From Saccharibacillus sp. JS10 (GTDB lineage: Bacteria; Bacillota; Bacilli; Paenibacillales; Paenibacillaceae), in the NCBI RefSeq assembly GCF_024436065.1, contig NZ_JANFNS010000002.1:186001-250000 (forward strand): DNA of 64,000 nt, in the 5' to 3' direction. Position 1 is the stretch's first letter. Every line of letters starts with the position of its first letter. The position numbers and the translations under genes were made by a program. A model generated the notes under the pieces. It saw nothing but the letters and a program-made list of their open reading frames with translations, was not told the origin of the DNA and made no database searches. Below, one piece after another: positions 50,121 to 58,382 of the stretch.

Positions 50121-51041
50121 TTACATATGACTGGCAATCGTAATCAGGATGGTCACCGTCACAATATTCAATATCGTAGATACAAGCACCGTTTGCGCAG
50201 CGAAATCCGGTTCATTGCGATATTCTTCAGCGAGGATGGCAGAGTTGACCCCGGTTGGCATGCCGGAAGCGATCAACAAAGCTTGTGCAGGTATTCCTTT
50301 TAAGCCAAGTAGCAAAATCAGCAAGTATCCGATAACCGGCGCAATAAGCAGACGCAAGATCATACTAAAGTAGATCGCAGGGCGTCCGAGGCGTAGCGGG
50401 TATTTGACAATCTGCGCACCTAACGTGAGCAACGCAATCGCGACCATCGAATGTTGGATATAACTTAGCGGCTGTGTCACAAAATTCGGCAAAGGTACGG
50501 CAAAGATATGAAATAAAAATCCAAGAACGAGCGCATACGGTACAGGAAGCTTGAGAAACCCGATAATAACGCTTCGATAATTGCCACTAAGCCTTGCGCC
50601 TTGAATCGAGATAACCCCGTAAGTAAACGTAAGCAGACTTTGAAAAGACATCAATAGCGCTTGGATCGAAGCGGCAAGCGGCGCACTAGCAAACACCAAT
50701 TGATTGATCGGAAGCCCGTAGTTACCGGAGTTGTCGAGCAATACGCTATTGGTGAATGCGGCTTTCATACTGCTTGGATATTTGAGCGAACGAGTAATCC
50801 CGAAACAAAACACATACAATATTCCGACATATAGACTGTAAAAAAGAGCGACGCTACCGAGCAGCTCAAACGAAATGTTCGATTGATACAAACTCATAAA
50901 AACAACGGCAGGGGTTATGTAATAAAAATTAATTTTGGACAACGTATATAAATCCAACTGGAACAAACGCTGCATTAACGAACCGGCGACAATCAATACG
51001 AAAACAGGCAACACCACATCAAAAAGGATCTGAACGATCAT
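50121..51041 (-). CDS. AEC family transporter
   Basis: 306 aa with about ten membrane helices, in the AEC (auxin efflux carrier) family: N-terminal VLPVFVLIVAGSLMQRLF, mid FTNSVLLDNSGNYGLPINQLVFA (the conserved NxGNxGLP-like motif) and C-terminal ASGMPTGVNSAILAEEY. Bacterial members move malate, malonate or other organic acids. Substrate unknown. The ribosome site before the ATG is weak (AAGAAG). Monocistronic. Confidence 0.88.
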   Translation of the reverse strand: MIVQILFDVVLPVFVLIVAGSLMQRLFQLDLYTLSKINFYYITPAVVFMSLYQSNISFELLGSVALFYSLYVGILYVFCFGITRSLKYPSSMKAAFTNSVLLDNSGNYGLPINQLVFASAPLAASIQALLMSFQSLLTFTYGVISIQGARLSGNYRSVIIGFLKLPVPYALVLGFLFHIFAVPLPNFVTQPLSYIQHSMVAIALLTLGAQIVKYPLRLGRPAIYFSMILRLLIAPVIGYLLILLLGLKGIPAQALLIASGMPTGVNSAILAEEYRNEPDFAAQTVLVSTILNIVTVTILITIASHM

Positions 51042-51291
51042 AAAGGTTTCAGCTTCTTTCGGTCAGCTTTTCGTCAACATTAACGAATTGTGTTTTATTA
51101 TACCATTGATCTGATACTTCTTACCTGCAATAAAGTTCGATATTTCACGAAAGAGGGTTTTTTTTGAGTCTCAGGCAGGAGTTCTTTCAATTAAGGCTAA
51201 ATCTTTCTCCATATGGGGTAAGTAAATATTCGAAGCGATCTAAGATTTACATAAATTCTCATTGATGATTGATATAAAAGGAGGTACGGAT

Positions 51292-52083
51292 ATGGAACTA
51301 TTTGAACGATCTGGAGAAGAGCGGATTCGCCGAGAGCGCCAAATACGGCCTGCTGCAGCGGGTCAGACTTTACTTGGATTCGTGCTGTTACGCGAAAAAG
51401 AATGCGATTTTCCTCGCTTTATCCGAAATTTAAAAAACGACTGGGATCTTGAAGCGAATGGATTGCCGGAAAACGGAGAATTATCGTTCGATATCGACGA
51501 GCTGCACGTGACATGTTCGCTTGTACGCGCTCCGCTTTCCGATCAAGTGGTCGAAGAATACTGCGGGGTTAATCCTTTGTGGCCGGAAGCGGGAGAATCG
51601 ATCGAAGGGTATCAAGCCCATGTTAAAGTCGCCGTGTCGGGTGCTGCGGATCTGCTAGGCGAGCATATTTTGTTTACTCAAGTGGTATGCAGTATGTTGA
51701 AGCAAGATCAAGCACTGGCACTCTATATGTCTCCAATGATCATGTCTGCCGAAGCTTATGTACAAAATGCAATGTTACTTAAAGAAGGCGAGTTGCCGGT
51801 TCAACTCTGGGTGTTCGTTGGATTATATGAGGAGCAACAAGGCATTTCCTCGTATACATTAGGGCTTCGAAGGTTTGGGCACGACGAAATCGAAGTGCTG
51901 CGTTCGCATCAAGATTTAGTGGATGTATTTGAACTTACATTCAATATCGCAGGGTATATCGTGGATTGCGGCGCTAAGCTCCAAGATGGAGAAACGATCG
52001 GCTTTTCGGCAGAGCAGCAGCTTTCTCTTCAATTGTCCGACGGGATCGCGGTCGAAGGGCAATCGATTAAGATTGGATATTAA
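51292..52083 (+). CDS. DUF4261 domain-containing protein
   Basis: 263 aa. Recognised as DUF4261: LLGFVLLREKECDFPRFIRNLKNDWDL, the AHVKVAVSG...LGEHILFTQVVCSML region, MSPMIMSAEAYVQNAMLLKEGELPVQLWVFVGLYEE and the C-terminal YTLGLRRFGHDEIEVL. No membrane segments; cytoplasmic. The function of the family is unknown. The ATG at 51292 follows AAAGGAGG; an earlier ATG at 51262 would bury that site. Monocistronic, followed by a strong terminator. Confidence 0.78.
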   Translation: MELFERSGEERIRRERQIRPAAAGQTLLGFVLLREKECDFPRFIRNLKNDWDLEANGLPENGELSFDIDELHVTCSLVRAPLSDQVVEEYCGVNPLWPEAGESIEGYQAHVKVAVSGAADLLGEHILFTQVVCSMLKQDQALALYMSPMIMSAEAYVQNAMLLKEGELPVQLWVFVGLYEEQQGISSYTLGLRRFGHDEIEVLRSHQDLVDVFELTFNIAGYIVDCGAKLQDGETIGFSAEQQLSLQLSDGIAVEGQSIKIGY

Positions 52084-52092
52084 CATCAATTG

Positions 52093-52134
52093 AAAAAGCC
52101 CGGTGTTTTCTAAAAAGAAAACACCGGGCTTTTT
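52093..52134. terminator. Bidirectional terminator between DUF4261 and MFS genes
   Basis: A 19-bp perfect stem (52093-52111 with 52116-52134) with a 4-nt loop; A5 and T5 flank the GC part. Confidence 0.92.
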
Positions 52135-52163
52135 ATTGTGTTTTTTAGTCGCATAAATATGAC

Positions 52164-53300
52164 TCAACAGCGTGAAGTCGAAGATGGATTCAATGTCGGT
52201 CGAAAACTCCAAGCGACGGCTACGATCCATGCAAAAACCCAAAAAATGATCGCATAACCGATCATTTCGATAAGTTGCCCGGCAAGCCATGTTCCTAAAG
52301 TCTGACCCACACCAAGTGCGAGAAAGGCAAGGGCAATTTGCATCGCAGAAGCATGGGATATTCGGTTGCCCCACAAAATAAACAATCCGGTTATCATGAT
52401 ATAAGCAGCTCCGAATAAAAGCGCAGATGCAAAATTCGTTAGAGGCAAAGCAAATGGAACGATAGCAATCGAAAGGGTGATAGCGCCTATACTCAGCCGA
52501 TAAGCGAGGCGAAGCCCGATCTGTTCAACGATACGTCCGCTAAACCCGCCTGCAATACCGCCTACTCCGATTACGATCCAATACCAGACCGCATTGGAGG
52601 ATGGAATTCCTTGGTTTTGCTGAAGTTCGCTCATGAAGTAAGTCCAATATACGGCACTGCCGATTCCAACAAGCATAGCCGAAGCCAGCAAAGATCTGCC
52701 TTTGCGTATTTCTTGTAGCCTATTAGATGGAGGGGGAATCAATTTTGGGTTGGAATCTGGATGATGCTTATTTCCTTGATATAAAAATAGTACGACGCAC
52801 AATCCGAATAATACAAAAAGGATATAAGCGCTTCTCCAATGCTCTGCAAGTAATACAGCCGACAAGCCCGATAGCGCAAGACCTATGCTCGTTCCGCTAT
52901 TGATCCAAGTATTCGTCGTGTCTTGCTTGGTCGACTTCACCGTTTCGCTGACTTTTTGCACAAGAGCCGGAGATACACATCCTGTGCTAATGCCGCAACA
53001 TAGTAACCCAAACGTTAAAATATACGGATTCCATGCGCAAGCAACGATCGCCAGACCTGCAATTGCCAGCCAAGCTGTACTTAACAACGTTCGCTGCGTA
53101 CCGATTTTGTGCAAAATTTTCGAAGCCAAAAGAAGCCCCAGCGCATAAGCAGCGTAACTGACAGCTTGAATTAAACCGGATACGGAGTGCTCGAGTTCAA
53201 AGGTCTGCATGATATTGGGCAAAAACAAACCAAAAGCAAAACGAGAAAAAGAGTAACAAAGCGCAATTAAAGCGATCCCTGGAAAAAGAAGAGTTTTCAA
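52164..53300 (-). CDS. MFS transporter (YbfB/YjiJ-like)
   Basis: 378 aa with 11-12 membrane helices. N-terminal SFSRFAFGLFLPNIMQTFELEHSVSGLIQAVSYAAYALG fits the YbfB/YjiJ group; TTNTWINSGTSIGLALSG and LGVGQTLGTWLAGQLIEMIGY follow. Substrate unknown, drug or metabolite efflux likely. It lies 80 nt downstream of a TetR regulator in the same direction, and an operator-like sequence in that gap also occurs upstream of tetR, so TetR control is very likely. GGAAACC precedes the ATG. Confidence 0.87.
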   Translation of the reverse strand: MKTLLFPGIALIALCYSFSRFAFGLFLPNIMQTFELEHSVSGLIQAVSYAAYALGLLLASKILHKIGTQRTLLSTAWLAIAGLAIVACAWNPYILTFGLLCCGISTGCVSPALVQKVSETVKSTKQDTTNTWINSGTSIGLALSGLSAVLLAEHWRSAYILFVLFGLCVVLFLYQGNKHHPDSNPKLIPPPSNRLQEIRKGRSLLASAMLVGIGSAVYWTYFMSELQQNQGIPSSNAVWYWIVIGVGGIAGGFSGRIVEQIGLRLAYRLSIGAITLSIAIVPFALPLTNFASALLFGAAYIMITGLFILWGNRISHASAMQIALAFLALGVGQTLGTWLAGQLIEMIGYAIIFWVFAWIVAVAWSFRPTLNPSSTSRC

Positions 53301-53333
53301 AAGGTTTCCTCTTTTCAGTTTTTGATTTTAAAA

Positions 53334-53353
53334 TAGATAGAACGTTCATTATA
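53334..53353 (-). promoter_or_regulatory. TetR operator overlapping MFS gene -10 box
   Basis: On the minus strand TATAATGAACGTTCTATCTA: a -10-like TATAAT directly followed by the palindrome GAACGTTC. 19 of 20 positions match the site upstream of tetR (53938-53957). Confidence 0.7.
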
Positions 53354-53380
53354 TTTTTTGTCAAAAAAGCTTTGCGGTGT

Positions 53381-53923
53381 TTAGCCAAACAACCGCTCCG
53401 CCATTTTTATCGTTTGTTGCACAACCGTATCCGTATTTTCGCTTTCCGATAAAGCAGTAGCTCCTTCTAATAATAAGCATAACGAAATCACTTCTTCAGG
53501 AGAACGCGAGGTGTCGGAAGATTGAATAAATTGTTTGAGCCGGTATTTATGCTCGTTTACTTTAACGACAATCGGATGATCGGAGGTAGCTCCGTATTCT
53601 TCTTTGGCACGTAAAAAAAGACAGCCTTTCGACGCGTAATCGTTCAACCAACGGCAATGGGCAACTGCTATTCGCACGAAAGCTGAATGGGAAGTACCTT
53701 CATCAAGCAAATTCGTAAAAAAGTTCAAGTGATCCATATAACGGTCTTCTCTTCGCTGCAATACATTCATAATCAATTCTTCTTTGGAAGCGAAATGATT
53801 ATATAAAGTCATCATCGCAATGCCGGATTCGGTCACGATCTTTTTTAATCCAATCGAATGAAATCCATGATCGTAAAATAAAATTTCTGACGTATGCAGT
53901 AGATCTTCTTTTTTTTTACTCAA
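53381..53923 (-). CDS. TetR family repressor of the adjacent MFS gene
   Basis: 180 aa. N-terminal helix-turn-helix in LLHTSEILFYDHGFHSIGLKKIVTESGIAMMTLYNHFASKEELIMNVL, the standard TetR layout, then a variable ligand domain with LFLRAKEEYGATSDHP. The start is TTG at 53923, 5 nt after AAAGGAGAGG; the upstream ATG at 53953 lies in the operator. The near-identical 20-bp sequences before this gene and before the MFS gene suggest that it represses both itself and the transporter. Inducer unknown. Confidence 0.88.
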   Translation of the reverse strand: MSKKKEDLLHTSEILFYDHGFHSIGLKKIVTESGIAMMTLYNHFASKEELIMNVLQRREDRYMDHLNFFTNLLDEGTSHSAFVRIAVAHCRWLNDYASKGCLFLRAKEEYGATSDHPIVVKVNEHKYRLKQFIQSSDTSRSPEEVISLCLLLEGATALSESENTDTVVQQTIKMAERLFG

Positions 53924-53937
53924 TTGCACCTCTCCTT

Positions 53938-53957
53938 TAGATAGAACGATCATTATA
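53938..53957 (-). promoter_or_regulatory. TetR operator overlapping tetR -10 box
   Basis: On the minus strand TATAATGATCGTTCTATCTA, differing from the MFS-gene site at one base. It ends 14 nt before the TTG start of tetR. Confidence 0.7.
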
Positions 53958-53986
53958 ATTACACATCGATTTTAAAGATGAAACGT

Positions 53987-54017
53987 AGAAGCTGCCAAGC
54001 GATACCCGGCAGCTTCT
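53987..54017 (-). terminator. Hairpin after esterase gene
   Basis: AGAAGCTGCC (53987-53996) with GGCAGCTTCT (54008-54017), 12 nt past the esterase stop. The T-run is poor, so termination is plausible but unsure. Confidence 0.5.
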
Positions 54018-54028
54018 AGCATTCATGT

Positions 54029-55795
54029 TTATTTTTTGATCGGATTACCGAAACTTTGGTCAAGTTGACCGCTGAACCAGCGACCATTCAATACTTTGGA
54101 AATCAGCTCTGATTTGTCGGCTTCGGAGATTGTATGGTCTGCACGCATCGCAGCAATGACTTGCTCTGTGGTGAACGCTGGCGAAGACGTATAAGCGAGA
54201 GCTTTACGGCGGTTAGCGTCCAGAACGAGCATCGATTCGCCATCTAGTGAAGACTGTGGTGTCCAAGTGTTCCATTCGGTCAGACCTGCGCCGTTTGGAT
54301 CGCCATTATGAACGAAGTTCGAGATATAGCTTCGGAACATTTTGCCCAGATCGACGGCTCCTGGCAGATCGTAAGCGCTGCCGACGACCGCATCGTAATT
54401 CGTATTGTCTGGTGAGAGAAGAGGTACAAATACACCGTGGAACGCTCCAATCGGGCTCATTGCATTGCCAGCGACATAAGCGTCAGCGCCAAAGTCGATC
54501 TGCATCCCGTAAATATCTGAGCTGTAATGGCTGAACATTTTTTTTGCCGATTCTTGAACGTTGAACAAGCTGTACAGCTCGCCGCCGTATTTATTAATGA
54601 AGTTATATTTGGCGATGACATTCGGGTCGGTATTAATGGTATTGTCCGCGATATTTTTCGCAAAGTACAAATCGAAACGTCCGAACAACGAGAATTCATC
54701 AGCGCCTGTCAACATCAGCAACGGTACGTCATTATATTTTTTTGTAGCAAAGCCTTCTTTTGGAAGAACCGTTCCGTCCGTATAGAGATGTGGGAATACG
54801 CTCATCCGAATACCGGCATTTCCCATTAATTTCGCGAGTTTTTCGGCAGGAATCGAATATAGATAATCGCGTACATCCGAACCTGTCGTGAGCAACCAAT
54901 CGTAAGCTTCTTTTTCCGTTGCTTTTTTGCCGTCGGCTACAGCAAGCGGTGCGATGGCTTTTGCGAATGTTGCGGCGCTTGTATCTTCATCGGCTACGGT
55001 CATACCGCCGCTCAAAGAGATCGCTTTATCGAATTTGCCTTCGAACAGCGGAGAGATCAGCATCGCCATCACATCGCGACCGCCGGCTGAAAACCCTGCC
55101 ACAGTCACATTGTCAGCATCGCCGCCAAATTGTTCGATATTATTTTTGACCCAGTCCAGTGACTTGGCGATATCCAGTAAGGTATAGTTGCCGGAATTTT
55201 CTTCATCCGTTCCTGTTTTCAGAGCAGGCAAAGGGTTAAATCCGAGCGGTCCCAGACGGTAATTGACAGACACGAAGATCGCATGGGTATCGTTCACCAT
55301 CGAATTTCCTGTGATTTCAGTTGATTTGCCCGTCTGGTTGTTGCCTCCGTGAATAAAGACGATAACCGGCAGTTTTTCTTTGGCGTTGTCTGGACGATAA
55401 ATATCCAAATTCAGCGCATCTTCCGTACCGATCGTATTGGCACCGGAAGCTTGGATGGCTACGTTACCGGGCTTTGTCGTATCGAGTACGCCTGTCCACG
55501 GTTTGGGATCGGAAGGAGCTTTCCAGCGCTGAGCGCCCAATGTAGGAGCAGCATACGGAATCCCTTGCCAAACCAATGCTTTGTTGACGGTATCATGAGA
55601 ACCTTGAACTTGACCGAATTGGGTTTGTTGCAGCGTTTGCGGAGTGAAAGCACCGGATTGTACAGTGTTTTGCGTAGTCGTATTCCGATTTGCTGCAAAA
55701 GTCACGTTTGGAGCAACATATGTAGTTAGCAGTGTTGCAGCAAGCGTAGAAGCCAGTAACAAAGAACCCCATTTTTTCGATTTCGTAACGTTCAT
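54029..55795 (-). CDS. Secreted type-B carboxylesterase
   Basis: 588 aa. Signal peptide (about residues 1-34, ending TFAANR), then the carboxylesterase type-B fold: FGQVQG, VWQGIPYAAPTLGAQRWKAP, TEDALNLDIYRP, oxyanion VFIHGG, GPLGF, and NYTLLDIAKSLDWVKNNIEQFGGDADNVTVAGFSAGG. The nucleophile motif is GFSAG, where the family usually has GESAG. A late His lies in IGAFHGVFVPL. Acts outside the cell on esters; the substrate is unknown. Start ATG with GGGGAGGG upstream. A terminator-like hairpin lies 60 nt before the start. Confidence 0.9.
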   Translation of the reverse strand: MNVTKSKKWGSLLLASTLAATLLTTYVAPNVTFAANRNTTTQNTVQSGAFTPQTLQQTQFGQVQGSHDTVNKALVWQGIPYAAPTLGAQRWKAPSDPKPWTGVLDTTKPGNVAIQASGANTIGTEDALNLDIYRPDNAKEKLPVIVFIHGGNNQTGKSTEITGNSMVNDTHAIFVSVNYRLGPLGFNPLPALKTGTDEENSGNYTLLDIAKSLDWVKNNIEQFGGDADNVTVAGFSAGGRDVMAMLISPLFEGKFDKAISLSGGMTVADEDTSAATFAKAIAPLAVADGKKATEKEAYDWLLTTGSDVRDYLYSIPAEKLAKLMGNAGIRMSVFPHLYTDGTVLPKEGFATKKYNDVPLLMLTGADEFSLFGRFDLYFAKNIADNTINTDPNVIAKYNFINKYGGELYSLFNVQESAKKMFSHYSSDIYGMQIDFGADAYVAGNAMSPIGAFHGVFVPLLSPDNTNYDAVVGSAYDLPGAVDLGKMFRSYISNFVHNGDPNGAGLTEWNTWTPQSSLDGESMLVLDANRRKALAYTSSPAFTTEQVIAAMRADHTISEADKSELISKVLNGRWFSGQLDQSFGNPIKK

Positions 55796-55857
55796 AAAGA
55801 ACCCTCCCCAAGATTGATTTGTGTATAGCAGATGGAGCGAAAAGAGCGTTAGGGCAT

Positions 55858-55898
55858 AAAAAAAACCTAAACCGATGGATAGCCCATCAGCTTAGGTT
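55858..55898 (-). terminator. Terminator-like hairpin between PocR-AraC and esterase genes
   Basis: On the minus strand AACCTAA...TTAGGTT with an inner TGATGG/CCATCG stem and T8. It lies after the regulator gene but also after a possible esterase promoter (TTGAAA, 17 nt, TAGACT), so it might act as an attenuator. Confidence 0.7.
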
Positions 55899-55980
55899 AC
55901 GCCCGAAAAAAGGTCACGTTCCTGTTCGCAGTCGTAGTCTAACACACAAATGTAAGCGTTTCAATTCCTTTTTTGCGAAA

Positions 55981-57012
55981 TCAAGATTTGTAATATTTGC
56001 GGTATACGGCTGGCGTGATTTCTTCGTACTTTTTGAACGTTTTGATAAAGTATCCGGGTTCATTAAATCCCAATTCGCTACTGATTAACGAAATTGGCAT
56101 ATCTGTATTTTCAAGCAATGTTTTTGCCCACTCGATTTTGAGTCGTGCGGTGTATCCTGAATAACTTTCTCCAACTTCTTTGGCAAATAATCGACTGAAA
56201 TAACTAGGGCTAATATGACAAAGATCCGCCATTTTTTTCAAAGGTACCGATTCGCTTTTATGTGTAAATAAATAGTCGAACGCAGGTTTGAGTACCGGAT
56301 GAGTCAAGCGTTCGTTCTCGTTTTGGATCGAATCGGTATGGGAGTGTGTCAAAATATGTGTCATTTCTTTGCGGACATTTTCTAGATTTTGCAATGTATA
56401 GCCTGGCAGAATATCGGATAAAGAAGGCGTAGTTCCTTGAGCCGATGTTTTTTCGAACATTTCGACGATCAGGTTTTTGTTCAACGCTTCTTCGACAATA
56501 TAACTGCATAGCAGCGATAGCATATCCGAAATCTTCACGATTTCTTGATACGACATCACCGGAAGATCGGCATAGTAGTCTTTGAGATCTTCCCATTTAT
56601 CGCTGTATAACTTTTTGTTTTTGGAAGTCAAAATTTGTTCCAGATCAGCAGCGCCGGAAGGGTCGGACAGACGCACTTGACCCGCCATTACAGCACCGAC
56701 ATATTTGTCGTCGATAATGACAGGAACCGCAATATCGATAATGTTGTAATGACAAAGGTAAATATAAGGTTTATTCGAGCGGACAGCTTCCAAGCCTCCG
56801 CGAGAGTCGCATTTTTGACAATAAGGCAGTAAGTCTTCGTCTTGGCGCACCGCTTGGCAAAACGATTGACAACCGCTATGGCTGGTGACGGCGTTTCCTT
56901 TATAATCGACGGTCAAAATAGCAAGCTTGGTGACAGACGCCAATGAATCTTGAAGCCGCTCCCATTTTTGCAAATCGAAGATTTTTTGGATACTGAGATG
57001 TTCGCCGATCAT
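55981..57012 (-). CDS. AraC family regulator with PocR ligand-binding domain
   Basis: 343 aa. N-terminal PocR domain (residues about 10-165) with its Cys-rich GCQSFCQAV...LPYCQKCDSRGG and HYNIIDIAVPVII segments, then a C-terminal AraC DNA-binding domain (MADLCHISPSYFSRLFAKEVGESYSGYTARLKIEWAK, ISSELGFNEPGYFIKTFKKYEEITPAVYRK). PocR domains bind small polyols or related compounds. It is divergent from glycerol dehydrogenase/dihydroxyacetone kinase, so it is probably their glycerol- or DHA-responsive activator. The ATG at 57012 has AAGGA 6 nt before; upstream starts at 57018 and 57060 are weaker. Confidence 0.88.
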   Translation of the reverse strand: MIGEHLSIQKIFDLQKWERLQDSLASVTKLAILTVDYKGNAVTSHSGCQSFCQAVRQDEDLLPYCQKCDSRGGLEAVRSNKPYIYLCHYNIIDIAVPVIIDDKYVGAVMAGQVRLSDPSGAADLEQILTSKNKKLYSDKWEDLKDYYADLPVMSYQEIVKISDMLSLLCSYIVEEALNKNLIVEMFEKTSAQGTTPSLSDILPGYTLQNLENVRKEMTHILTHSHTDSIQNENERLTHPVLKPAFDYLFTHKSESVPLKKMADLCHISPSYFSRLFAKEVGESYSGYTARLKIEWAKTLLENTDMPISLISSELGFNEPGYFIKTFKKYEEITPAVYRKYYKS

Positions 57013-57214
57013 CGTCATTCCTTCTTTCGGAAATGGGATTTTGGTCGTAAGTAATGACACAAAGGTACTATTTGATCAACAGAGTGCATAAAATTACGAT
57101 TGCAAATTATAATATATTGCTTAAAAAGTCCAATGTAAACTTTAAATTTGTAGATTATGATAGAAGAAAGCGTATCCAACCCTAATTCTTTTATATAAAC
57201 GGAGGTTTTTGAAA

Positions 57215-58351
57215 ATGAGAAAAGCTTTTATTAGCCCGTCGAAATATGTGCAAGGCGAAAACGAATTGTTGAATCTTGGTTACTTCGTTAGCTCTTTTGG
57301 TACATCGGCTTTGCTGATTGCTCATCCTGACGATGCAGCACGCGTTAAAGACAAGCTGGATGCAACTTCGGAAAAGTTCGGAGTGAAGTTCGTTGAGAGC
57401 GGTTTCATGGGCGAATGTTCGCGCCAAGAAGTAGCACGTCTGGAGCAAATTGCAGCAGACAACAACTGTGACTGTATCGTAGGTCTTGGCGGCGGTAAAG
57501 CGATTGACGCGGCTAAATGCGTAGCTAAAGGCGAATCGTTGATCATCTGCCCAACGATTGCAGCAACAGACGCACCAACCAGTCACTCCGCTGTATTGTA
57601 CACACCAGAAGGCGCATTCGATGATTACGCGTACTTCAAACAAAGCCCAAGCGTTGTATTGGTCGATACGACAGTAATCGCAAATGCGCCAACACGTTTC
57701 CTCGTATCCGGTATGGGCGATGCGCTTTCGACTTATTTTGAAGCACGTGCAACTTCCCGTTCTTACTCCCGCGTTAACGCAGGATTGCCAAGCGGTGTCC
57801 GTGAAGGCAAAACGTCTCCTGCTGTAGGAACAAACGCAGCAATGGCTCTTGCAACGCTCTGCTACGAAATGCTGCTTCGCGACGGCGTGAAAGCGAAAGC
57901 CGCTTCCGATGCAAACGTAGTTACGCAAGCGCTGGAAAATATCGTAGAAACCAATATCTTGCTGTCGGGTCTGGGCTTTGAAAGCGGCGGTCTTGCCGGA
58001 GCACACGCGATCCACGACGGATTGACGATTCTGGAAGGCGCTCACCACTACTTCCACGGCGAAAAAGTCGCATTCGGCACGATCGCTCAACTGGTTCTCG
58101 AAAATGCACCGACCGAAGAATTGAATCAAGTGATGGATTTCTGTCTGGCTGTAGGCTTGCCGGTCTGCTTGGCGGATATCGGCGTAGAATCGATCACTGC
58201 TGAAGAACTGCTTGAAGTTGCAGAAAAAGCTTGTATCCCGGAAGAATCGATTCACGCGATGCCTTTCCCGGTTACGGTACAAGAAGTGGCAGCAGCCGTT
58301 AAAGCCGCCGATCGTATCGGTAGCGCCTATAAAGCATCCAAAGGGCTGTAA
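57215..58351 (+). CDS. gldA: Glycerol dehydrogenase
   Basis: 378 aa iron/zinc-type alcohol dehydrogenase. N-terminal FISPSKYVQGENELLNLG, nucleotide loop GLGGGKAIDAAK, PTIAATDAPTSHSAVLY (metal Asp region), and metal His in GAHAIHDGLT and HHYFHGEKVAFG. Oxidises glycerol to dihydroxyacetone with NAD; the kinase encoded next then phosphorylates the product. The ATG at 57215 follows GGAGG by 9 nt; the TTG at 57209 is too near. Part of a two-gene operon divergent from the PocR-AraC regulator. Confidence 0.94.
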   Translation: MRKAFISPSKYVQGENELLNLGYFVSSFGTSALLIAHPDDAARVKDKLDATSEKFGVKFVESGFMGECSRQEVARLEQIAADNNCDCIVGLGGGKAIDAAKCVAKGESLIICPTIAATDAPTSHSAVLYTPEGAFDDYAYFKQSPSVVLVDTTVIANAPTRFLVSGMGDALSTYFEARATSRSYSRVNAGLPSGVREGKTSPAVGTNAAMALATLCYEMLLRDGVKAKAASDANVVTQALENIVETNILLSGLGFESGGLAGAHAIHDGLTILEGAHHYFHGEKVAFGTIAQLVLENAPTEELNQVMDFCLAVGLPVCLADIGVESITAEELLEVAEKACIPEESIHAMPFPVTVQEVAAAVKAADRIGSAYKASKGL

Positions 58352-58382
58352 AAGCTAACAAGAATCAAGGAGGGATTTTGTT

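Noticed and set aside
55858-55960. Cyclic di-GMP or other riboswitch in the esterase leader
   Set aside because: The CCTAA/TTAGG hairpin looked suggestive, but none of the conserved cores of known riboswitches (c-di-GMP, T-box, ZTP, preQ1) could be matched.
55950-55966. cre box upstream of the esterase gene
   Set aside because: TGTAAGCGTTTCA lacks one base of the cre spacing, so the two half sites are out of register.
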